Origin: Euptelea pleiosperma
Lineage: Eukaryota; Streptophyta; Magnoliopsida; Ranunculales; Eupteleaceae
Assembly (NCBI GenBank): GCA_035048495.1
Contig: CM068547.1
Coordinates: forward strand, 5,607,700-5,671,699
Length of the DNA stretch: 64,000 nucleotides
Reading direction: 5' to 3'
In this document: positions 51,801-63,136 of the stretch, in pieces
Position numbering within the stretch: position 1 is the first letter of the stretch
How the letters are laid out: each line of letters starts with the position of its first letter
Notes under the pieces: model-generated
The model's input: the letters and a program-made list of their open reading frames with translations, nothing else
What the model was told of the DNA's origin: nothing
Databases searched by the model: none
Position numbers and translations under genes: made by a program

Positions 51801-54800
51801 CTAAATCTAGTTGTTGTGGTAAGAAAGATCTCTCATTCTTCTTCCTCCAGTTTTCCCTTTTAATTCTTCCTCTCTGAGAAGGTTTGTTGTTCTCGACACC
51901 TCTGTTGCTGCTCCATTGACACAATGGAGAGAGTTTGAGGAAGTAAAAATGGTTGTGGGGACATTGTCGCTGCCACCAAGAGCCATCGTCACCATTGCTG
52001 CCATCACGTTGCTACTCCATTCTTCGCTGGTCGTTGTTCTGTGGAGCGATTATGTGTGTTGTTGTGTTGTTGGTGCTGGCTGTATTGGACCCGTAGTCTT
52101 CTTCTTGTTGTTATCTTGCTGGCATGGTTTAAAATTTCAGAATGTTTCGTAATGTTTCATTTCGTAAGAGAACCGAAACGAAATATACAAGAGAACTGAA
52201 AGGAAACATATAATGTTTTGTATGCTTCGCCAAAACAAACCGAGACATTACGATACAATCTAAAAAAATAAAAATAAAATATCATTTCTTGATTTTAGGA
52301 ATATTTCGTAATGTTTCGGAAATTTCGTTGTTTCGCAATTTTTTAATGTTTCGTTTCGGAGTTTGTCTCGGTTTTTTACTTAACCGAGACATTGCTCCGA
52401 AAACGAAATTTTAAACCTTGGCTACTGGAATGGTTTAAAATTTCTGAATGTTTCGAAATATTTTGGAATGTTTCGGTTTGTTTCGCCGAGACAAACCGAG
52501 ACAATAAGATACAATCCAAAAAAACAAACCGAGACAATACGATACAATCCAAAAAAATATACGATTTCATGACTTGAGAAATATTTCGAAATATTTCAGA
52601 ATGTTTCGTAATGTTTCGGAAATTTCATTTTTTCAAAATTTCGTTTCATTTCGGAGTTTCTCGGTTTTTCAATTGACCGGGACATTCCTCCAAAATGAAA
52701 TTTTAAACCTTGGCTGTTGGTGCTAGTTGTGCTTCTGCTGCTATTGTCCTCCTAGTTTTCTTGTATTGCTGCACTATTTTGAGGGATTGTTGTTGCACTT
52801 TTTTGGTTGCTGGGATCTTCTTTTAGTGTTGTTTTGAAGTTGTTCTCTATGACTGCACACCAAGTGTTTGATGTGTGTTCCCTTCGTGTGTAGTGTTGTC
52901 TTTTGGAAGAGACACATGGTGTAGCACATTGTCTTCATTATGTGTTCTCTTCGTGTCGTAGTTTCCCTTTTGAGTTATGTGTCTAAGTTTCTTGTGTAGT
53001 CTATGCGTTCGTACAACTCACGTAGCAAGTGTTTGATCATTTGCCTCATCAAAACCCAAGTCTTGTTTGCTGGCCCAACTTACTCAGTTCTTTTCATATA
53101 AGTGTCTTAAGTTGTTGCTCATCTTTACCCCAAACCCTTTGGTGTATATCTCTAAGAGCTTTGGTCCGATCTATGTGACATTGTTGTGTCCGGACTAGGT
53201 GGTTCTAAGGCTTTATTGCATTGTTGTGCCCAGCTTGTGTAGTATTGAGGCTTTGTTGTGCCCGAGTACCATTAATACTAGAGACTGCCCTAGTGTTATG
53301 TAATACTAGGGCATTGTGTTGTTGGCGTTTTAGTAGTGTTCCTAGTCTGCAATTGTGATATGTTCCTAGATAGTGGTTGAAGTTTTTATGATGTTGTATG
53401 TACTAGTTTGGGGGTGGTTTGTAATTCATGGTTCGTGGCTAGAGCTTCTGCCCTCTCTACAATCAGCGAGCATTGGATGTCAATACATTCTTTGGGCAAT
53501 CTCACGGAGATCATTCGCATGAGATTGACGGGGGTTGTTGAAGATATTGAAGATGCATGTATTATGGTGGCGTGATGTATCCTAGCTCGAGGGGGGTGTT
53601 GGAATATATAATAGTGTTAGTATTAGTGCTAGTTTAGTGTTAGGACCTTCAGTCCCACATCAGACAAGTCTGTAATTTCTCTTTTAGTCCCTCATTATAT
53701 ATAGGGACAAGTCATGTAATCCTAAAATAATCTAATTGTATAAGATGCTCTGGTTAAAGATATTGGTTGCTGAGTTTGGTTTTCCAGTCTTGGGATCTAT
53801 GAACTTGTACTGTGACAACAAGGCCACTATTAGCATTACTCACAATCCAGTACAGCATAATCAAGCCATGCACATTGAAGTGGATCGCCACTTCATTTGG
53901 GAGAAGTTCGCACTCCCTTTGTGAAGACAGATGAGCAGGTAGCCTTCACCAAGGGAGTTCCCAGTTGGCAACTTCACAGATGTTTATGCAAGTTGGGCAT
54001 GAAAGATATCTATGCACCAACTTGAGGGGGAGTGTTATCAAATACGTATTTTATACATATTTAGTTGTTCTATAAATACCCCTTGTTTTGAGGGGTATAC
54101 TTGTCTTTTGTAATGTCCCCTTATATAATTAAAAATTATGGAGTCATGTGATACACACATGACATCCTTCTCTCCTTTCTCTTCTCTCTTCTCTCTCAAC
54201 TGTAACCTAACCCTAACCCTAACCCTAAAACCTACATTTCAACTATCAATGGGTATCGACCCTATCTGATTGCTGGTGTATGTTCTTTGTGGTGTTTTTT
54301 ACTTACATCTCCTTTGTTCCTTGCTGCTTTGAGAGATGATATTCCCTCTCAAGTGCTTTGCTAACCGTTGTGTTGGTTCTTTTGGGAGCCAATCGTTGGT
54401 TGTAAACCCCCAGAGTGAGTGTTATTAGGGTTTTTGCGTGTTACAGCCTTTTTCGCTTGTTGTTTTCTTTGTTTGAGTAGCTATGTCTACTAAAGGGACC
54501 CCTATCGAGTCCACGGTGAGCACATCAGCCACCTCCAACAGTGTCGGAGGGACTATGGTGCATCACATCACGTTTGAACTACATTGTGAGGCATGTTAGC
54601 TCTCCATAAATTATCGATCCACTTATCCTTCTAGAAGTAATAGATGTTCTGCTCCTTTTGATATTGTGCACTCTGATGTGTGGGGGACTACCCTTGTTAT
54701 TCTATTTTTGACTTCTGTTATTTTGTTACCTTTCTTGATGACCATTCTAAGTGTACTTCGGTATATCTCATGAAAACGAAAGATGAGGTTCATTCCATCT

Positions 54801-57800
54801 TCCAATGTTTTCATAGGTGAGACAGACCCAGTGTGGTGCCTCCATCAAGGTGCTTCGTTCTGACCAAGGTGGTGAGTATATGTTTGGAGGTCTCCATTAG
54901 TATTTTTTGGACCATGGGATTTGCCACCAAAACTCTTGTAGCTACACACCTCAGTAGAATGATGTAGCTGAGAGGAATATGCATCATCTATCTGAGGTAG
55001 CTCGTTCTCTTTTGATCGGCTTCCATGTCCCTAAGTCTTATTGGTTTGATGTTATTTTGACTGCGACCTACCTGACTAACGGATGCCTTCTCATGTGTTA
55101 AACTAGTCTCTATATCAGGTTCTTTCCCCAGCTCCTCTATATTTGTTGTTCGTCCTCATATTTTTGGATGTGTCTGCTTTGTACATATTTTGGGTCCCCA
55201 TCGTACCAAACTTGACCCCAAGGCACATAAATGTGTGTTCTTTGGCTACTCTTCCACTCACAAGGTAGATCGGTGCTACCACCCCTTGTATGGGAATAAG
55301 TTCGTGTCCATGGATGTCACCTTCCATGAGGACGTCTCCTTTTTCTCCCCAACCTCTCTTCAGGGGGAGAGCAACAGTGAAAAGAGGTCTATATCATAGG
55401 ATGTTCATCTTCCTATTGTATCTCTATCCCCACTTCTAGTACTTGAGAGGTTTCAGCCTGCTCCTGCTCAACCTAAAAATCAGCTCAGGGGGAGCTTAAA
55501 GTCTATAGTAGAAAGGGGAAGGCTACAGCTGATCTAGTTCCAGTTGTACCATCCTTGGATCCAAGTAATATTTCTCCTTCCATACCTGTTGTTCCTTCTT
55601 CTATTGATACGTGTGTTTCTGACCATCTTCATATTGCTTTGAGAAAGGGCACTAGGAGTTGTACTACTCAACATCCTTTGAGCAGCTTCATTTTGTATGA
55701 GGATTTGTCTCCCTCGTACAAGGCTTTTGTCACAACTATTTCTACTATTACTATTCCCTCTTTTATGGCAAAAAAGGTTGGGGCATCCTAGATGGAGAGC
55801 TACTCTGGTAGAAGAGATGAGTTCCTTGGACAAGAATCGAACATGGGAGCTAGTCGACTTGCTAAGAGGCAAGAAACTTGTTGGTTGCAGATGGGTGTTC
55901 ACTGTGAAATACAAGGTAGATGGGTCAATTGAGAAGTACAAGGCTAGGTTGGTAGCCAAGTCGTACACCCAGACATATGGAATTGATTACGTGGAGACTT
56001 TTGCACCAATGGCTAAAACGAACTCCATAAAGGTATTGTTGTCCTTAGCAGCAAACCAGGCATAGTCGTTGCATTTGCTGGATGTGAAGAATGCATTCCT
56101 TCATGGTGATTTACATGAAGAGGTGTAAACGGTTCCTCCACCTGGTTTCATTCTACCAAAAGAAGGTGGTGTGTAGACTGAGAAATGCTCTCTATGGTCT
56201 TAAACAGTCTCCAAGAGCCTAGTTTGAGAGATTCACTTTAGCAGTGAAGAAGCTAGACTATACTCAGAGCCAAGCTGATCACACTCTATTTGTAAAGCAC
56301 CAAGGGAGAAGAACTACCACCCTTATTGTCCTGACAGGGAATGATGCAGAAGAGGTAGTCAAGCTAAAGGGTCATCTAGCAGGGGAATCCGAGACCAAAG
56401 ATCTAAGATCTCTCAAGTACTTTCTGCGTATAGAGGTTCCAAGATCTAGCCAAGGGATCTTCATCTCTCAAAGGAAGTATGTCCTAGACTTGCTAAGAGA
56501 TTCTGGGAACCTGGGAGCTAAGCCAATGGAGACTCCTATAGAATAGAATCACAAGTTGGGCGATGCTGGTGGTGAGTTACTTCAGGATGTAGGGAGTTTT
56601 CAGAGGCTAATTGGGAGATTGATCTATCTCTCCCTAACTTGACCAGACATTGCGTATGCCGTGAGTGTTATCAATCAGTACATGCACTCACCCAGAGACA
56701 TTCACTTAGAGGCAGTACACCGGATCTTGACGTATCTCAAATCTGCCCTTGGTAGAGGCCTACTTTTCGAGAAGAATGGCCACATGAGGGTAGAGTCCTA
56801 TAATGATGCATACTGGGCAGGTGCCAAAGATGACAGGAGATCTACCTCAGGTTATTGCACCTTAGTTGAAGGCAATCTGGTTACTTGGAGCAAGAAACAA
56901 CATGTGGTTGCTAAATCCAATGTAAATGCAGAGTTAAGGGAAATGGCCCATGGTTTGTGTGAAATGCTATAGTTGAAAATCCTAGTAGCTGAACTAGGAT
57001 TCCCTGTCTCAGGTTCGATGAGTTTGTATTGAAAAGTCTCGGTTGTCAAATCCCAAGAATACTTAGTTCTTCGGTAATATATATATCGCTGTGCCTCGAA
57101 TCCATCTGAAGACTGAAGTGTCAAAGATCAAGTGAACTTCGACAAAACAAATCAAAGAAGGATTAAAGCTGAAGAAAAATCAACCCAAGTGTTCAAGATC
57201 AACTGAAGACAAAGTCAAGATTATCAAGCTCAACTGAAAACAAAGTCAAAAGCTCAAGTACGTTCTCACTCAACGAACGTTCAACTATGAAGAAACTCGT
57301 GTTGCGGTTACGTAAATCTGAGGGTAAAACCGCGCATTGCCAGCAAATATTGATTTACCCTAGATGGTTCAGTGTTAGTTAGGAATCGTGTGTGTCGAGA
57401 AGAGAAATTCTAAAAACTTTGGTAGTGTTCGGTTATGGACAAAGTGGTCCGGCCGACCAGCCTTTATGAGCGGGTGACCGAAGGTCCGGTAGACTGGCCA
57501 AAAGGGTCCGGTCGACCCTAACTCTCGGGTTCAGAATTTTGGTATGAAAACTTGAGCGGGCGACCGACTATAGGCTCGGTCGACCAAGGTCCGGTCGATC
57601 CGCCCGTTTCAGATCTCGTTTGACAAAATCTCTTATGCGATTATAAGCACATTTTGGCCCTTCAAACGGCTATATTCGGTACGGTTCTATTGATGGAAGG
57701 TCTGCTTATAAATAAAAACCATCTCCCTTCATTAGAATTAACCCAATCAAGAGATCTCTATTCCACATTCTTTGATTATCATTCTCTGAGTCTAGAGAGT

Positions 57801-60800
57801 TGGAATTTGAGAGAGCTTCACCTGTGCAAATCTGTACATCCTTTGTGAAGGCTCTAGATTATTTGAGAGAGCTTCACATGAGCAAATCTGGTTCATCTAT
57901 TGTGAATGCTACTCTAATTGTTTGAAGAGACTACGAAGGGTATTGTTTCCTGTAATAATTTTCTTCCAAAAAGAAGATCATCATTGGTAGAGTGTCTCTG
58001 TGGCGAATTCTTCAACGAGGATTTACCATTCTATCGAATTCATCAAAAGGTAAGTATCTCCTAGAACAAACCTTTTAGAGTAAATTCAATATTATCAAAC
58101 CTGAATTGTTTGTGATTGGTGGATGAGTGAGTACTCATCAAATTGAGTTGAGGAAGGTGGAATCCTTGAGAAATCCGTTTCTCTAAAATACTACGGGCCT
58201 AGTGTGACTCTCTAGGTGAATCGAGAAGTGATTCTCTTATAGATCGAGTTGACGATTGTAGATCCATGAGAAGAGGGCTTCTCTAAATAGACTACTGGCC
58301 TATGCTAACTCTCTAGGTGAGCAAGAAGCGATTCTCGTTAGATTGAAACTAAGTGAATCTTAATTGGTTGATTATTTATTTCGATTGGAAATGTTGTAAT
58401 GCATGATTGAAATAATATAATACTACTCGTTGTGAGTATTGGACGGTGGACGTAGGTGCGGAGTCACCGAACCACTATAAATCTGAGTTTCGTATGATTG
58501 TGAATGTTTGCATATTTGTTTCTCAGATTTTCCCATATCTATGTTCTGTGGATGATTCATATTTTAATTACTTGATCCTTTTCCGCCTTGTGCTATCAAT
58601 AATTTTTTAATCCATAAAGAATTCGCAAAGGAATTAAAATTTGTCCTATTCACCCCCCTCTAGGACTTAACTTGGTAATTAAAAGGGAATTTCATGTATT
58701 GTGACAACAAAGCTGCCATGAGTATTGCTCACAATCCAGTTCAACATGATCGAGTCAAGCATATTGAAGTGGATCGCCACTTCATCAGATAAAAGAATGT
58801 TTTTGGGGAAGTGTATACTATGAAGACAGATGAGCAAGATGCCGATGTGTTTACTAAAGGAGTTCCTAGTTGGCAACTTCACAGGTGTCTCAACAAGTTG
58901 GGCATGAGAGATATCTATGCACCAACTTGAGGGGGAGTGTTATCATATACGTATTTTAGTTGTATTTCCCATGTAAAGGGTAGTCTTGTAAATACTTCTC
59001 AATATGAGGGGTATACTTGTCCATATAAAAAGGTTCTTCATATAAATAATAATTTAGGAGTCATGTGACCTAAGCATGACATCCTTTCCCTCTCTTCTCT
59101 CCTCTTCTTTTCTAAGCTTTGGAACCCTAAACCTAAACCTAAATCTAACCCTAGAAATTGTTTCAACTACTGCCTATAGTGCATAGCGAGGGTACACAGG
59201 ACTAGTAGCCTCTAGTCCGATCAGACTTGCAGTGCCGGCACACCATGTACCATCGCAATATCCCAAGGCATGCCCTATGCCAAGGGAAACTAAACTAAGG
59301 CCATCCCCTCCAAGATGTCTGATAAAGATACAAGGAAGCGATATAAACTCTAAGTTTCATTGTTCTTTCTAGCCACTAAAAGGAATTTCGTGACTGAAGA
59401 ACCCATGTGGACTAGTCACACACTAATTTTCCACCAACACATACAACTTGCAACATGCATAGATGCAAAGACGGCCTATCAAAGTATCAATACATGTGGC
59501 ACATATATTGTGTGTTAAATAAGGATTTCCTATCTTTGAATTTCTTTCATGCTTCTAATAAATACAAGGAAGCGATATAAACTTTGAATAATAGCAATTT
59601 TGCAAATAGGCATCACATTTAAATGGGATTTTTTGCTTCACCCCAATTGGTAATTGGCCAAATTAGTAAAACACCCATAGTTTTCAAATTTGGCATCTCA
59701 CCCTTTGACTCAGATCAACTTCATTGACCCAAGACATTTCTCTAGAGGTGTTGGACATTTGTGAAATTACCAAAATACACATGAAACACCCCTTATGGCA
59801 GATTTGTTAGCAAAGTTGGTGTGGCGACACATGTCTAATGGAAGCCTTTCCGCGAATATATTCTCTTTCACAACAAAAAGGACAGTTCATTGCCTCACTC
59901 TGGAACCGGCTAAGCGGAGAGGAATCTTGGGATCGTGGTCTTAGGAGGAATCTCTTGGAATGGGAAAGGGAACAACTGGTAGACTTGATGAACTTAGTGC
60001 AGATGCACACAGCTTCACCACAGGAGGGGGACCAACGGTCTTGGGTTCATGCCAAATCTGGAAGTTTCACTGTGAGCTCCTTTTATGATGTTCTGTCTCG
60101 TCACCCCAATCCTCATCCATACATATGCCCAAACATATGGAAAATTCAGATCCCATCAAAAATCTGCTTCTTTGCATGGACGGCCTCTTTGAACAACTAC
60201 TCACTTGTGATAACTTGATTGCTAGGAATTGGATTTTGGCAAATTATTGTGCTATGTGTAAGTCTAGTAGGGAAAGTACAGTTCATCTGCTTCTACATTG
60301 TGATTTGGCTATACAGATTTGGTGGTACTTTTTGGCGCAGGTAGGTCTCCATTGGGTCATGCCGAGATCGGTAGATGCTATGCTAAGAGGGTGGCCCCAG
60401 ATTGATCTCTCAACTAGGGGTAGGATTTTGTGGGGGATGATCCCATTTGCAGTTATATGGGGCATTTGGTGAGAGCAGAATATGAGGATTTTCATAGGAG
60501 AAGAAGCCCTTTCCAGGATATCATCATTAGTGTTAAGGCTTCTCTCCGTAGTTGGGAAAGCATTTTCACTGAGATGAGGGGCAACTTCTTTAGTGATATG
60601 GTTTTCAGGTTTGATACTTTATTGATGAGATAGGGTCGGTGTTTGGTTTGGCCTTGCCTTTGCATTTTTTGTTTTCTTTTCGTTTTTTTGCTTCTGTTTT
60701 AGCCCAAGCTGGGGCTGTCCCCTTCGTATTCTCGAGATCCTCTCGATCTCTTTTATATATTGACCTTTTCTCAAAAAAAACTATAAAGTTAACATGGGCA

Positions 60801-63090
60801 TTTTGGTCACTTAGAAAACATCTAACACATCCAGATATGGAAGTTCATCGATGTCTCTGGTCAACAACGTTGACCCTAGACAAAGGGGGAGAAGCCAATT
60901 AAATAAAAAATGTTGGGTGTTTCGCTAATTCGACCAATTAACTAGGGGGGGAGATGGAAAACAACCTTATTTTAATTTTAATGCAAACAACAAGGGAAAC
61001 TGTTCTAAAAAGACTAATATATATCAATAAGCAAAAGTAATGGAGTTTATAAGCATAAACCTCAGATTTTGCAGGCCCCACCAAAAGCAGTAAAATAACT
61101 TTCGAGGATAATCTCTTGACTCCACCACACCCAACTGAAGAGCATCAAGGTATATACCGAAATCAAAGAGTGTGGTATTTGGCTCAATAATAGGACAAGA
61201 GGCATATACAAATGCATTGCCTCCTTCAGTTCTGCAATCTCCACAGTATAAAGAAGCACCATTGCATCCAGTGATATTCCTACAGGCATCCCGCCAGCAT
61301 GTATGTTCTCTCTCGATCGAAAGCAAGTACCAAAAGGCTCCAAATATCTGATAGGCCAAATGTTCACTCAATAATCATATGGATCGGTAAAAAGAGAAAC
61401 AACTATCCTATTTGTTTCAATCATAATGTAATGGTGAACTGTTTGTAGTACATGAACAAAAAGTTGTGTCCTTCATGCTAACCAAGGATTTACAGAATGG
61501 ATATTTATACCAAAATCCCACAGCCAAGAATTAAGGGAAAGGCAAAGATTATAAAACACATATCAATTGCCAAAGAGGACTACTCTTCCCCACAAAATTT
61601 GCCTAAAATATTTAGTTAAAGAGATCTTAATAGAGAACAATAGATGTAAAAAATAGCTGAACTCCATAACCAATGAAAAATGTAGAGAAAAAGCATAATT
61701 GCCTTAGTCAAGAAATTAGTCGCAAACATATGAGTCAAATTAATGTGAAAGGACTAAGTTACTCTTTAATATCAAAGATACATATAACCTTAATTCATCC
61801 TTTTTTTGTTTACAGATATTTTCTTATTATTCACTTTATTATATGTTTATGTATTTCACAAACATGCAAACATATGTATCTGCAAATGAATGGTCCTGGT
61901 CTAAGTGTTACTCAACTATAACACAAGATAATTAACAAACTGATAATATGTAAATAGCAGTGTCTCAAATCAGGCTGTTTTTTCTTCTTGGAGGAGTCCA
62001 GAATGGTGTGGTTATAGCTTAACTCTGACAGAACGTTTCCTGGTAATCCATGTCTAGCCAGTATCAAGGGTGTATTTAGATTTTAGAAATGATCGGAGCA
62101 AATTGTCAAAGTGTTTCAGGCCCAATTGGCATGTTCTAGCAAAGCAGAGCTCCAAACTCACTCCATCGCCCTAAAGTTTTCAAAGAGAACTCTTTGGGGC
62201 CATTGGAGATGGAAGGTGATTCGATCAATGCTACTTGGTGGGTGAAGGGTAGAGGCAATAGCTCTTGTAGGCTCTGCCAATACCAAGAATTGGTTAGAAT
62301 CTGGACTCTGTATTTCTTTCACATTCTTAGGGATGTAAATAGTTTCATGGATTCTCCTACTAAATAAGGTGTATGCATAAATCTTTTATATATAGAGATT
62401 TTCTTCCCTACAATTGTATATTTCTAATATTAATTCAAGTTTTACCATTATTTACGAATAAATAAATAGAAAGCATTAAGCAATTAACTTTATTAGATAA
62501 GGGGTTAAAAATTAGAAAACAAACATAATAAAGAAAATTCAAAAAAACTACAAACTATTTTAACTATGTATATATTTATGCAAAGGAAACATAAACCTAT
62601 GTAACAAGGACACCGTCCGACATAGATACGAGGTGTTTGACATGGCAACCTAAAAAAATCTGATACGGAGACACGTACGTACATATATTTGTTAAAATAT
62701 ATTAATATATATGAATGCTTAAAATTATTATAAAATAACAAAAAATAGAAAATAAAGCAGAAAATATTTATTAGTTTATTGTTGTATGGAGGATGGAACA
62801 CATCAACCTGTTTTTAGAAATCAATTTTATATTAAAAATTATTAAAACAAGGGGTGACATGGCCATAAGTGTCCAGATGTGTGTCTGGAAGTGTCGACAC
62901 GCGTGTCCGGGTGTCCGACACGGCAAAAAACCCTAAAAGTGCAGTGTCCTTGTTACATAGTTTGATATATATATATATATATATGTATATGGATCGCTCT
63001 ACGGGCGCCCACGTCTTTCAGCTGGGTACCCACCCTTCTCCTTCTCTCTCTCTCTCTCCCAAAATGCCCCTACTCTATGTGGGCACCCAC

Positions 63091-63136
<46 letters not shown>

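Larger units (their letters stand above)
51571..53736 (+). mobile_element. LTR-flanked element without pol genes
   Basis: LTRs TGTTTGAATATATAATAG at 51571-51708 and TGTTGGAATATATAATAG at 53597-53736 (right copy truncated) are alike apart from a short insertion in the second. The first is followed by TTGTATCAAAGCAGG, a tRNA-Met primer site as in Copia elements, and both are preceded by purine tracts (TAGCTTGAGGGGAAG, TAGCTCGAGGGGGG). The same 50 bp upstream of the purine tract occurs before both LTRs, a trace of a tandem copy. No gag or pol found; GTTGTTGTGTTG-rich filler and two family B elements lie between. Confidence 0.7.
54033..59165 (+). mobile_element. Copia retrotransposon, degenerate, in the channel intron
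   Basis: LTRs 54033-54241 (TGTTATCAAATACG) and 58938-59165 (TGTTATCATATACG), both ending TTTCA. After a gag start near 54483 ([12 protein letters not shown]) most of gag is missing. Integrase pieces follow from 54660 ([27 protein letters not shown]) to [18 protein letters not shown] at 55193. RT runs from 55790 ([20 protein letters not shown]) to about 56560; the YVDD box is missing, LIV being joined directly to LTGND. RNase H starts at 56660, is split by an insertion at 57032 and ends at about 58930, before GAGGGGGAG. Stops and frameshifts occur throughout. Oriented opposite to the channel gene. Confidence 0.9.

Noticed and set aside
54205..54232. Interstitial telomere from a chromosome fusion
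   Set aside because: Only about four units, and the same motif lies at the same place in the other LTR, so it belongs to the retrotransposon.
59838..60902. Series of open frames as a gene
   Set aside because: They are pieces of an L1-type polyprotein tail (zf-RVT) broken by a frameshift and followed by a poly(A) run.
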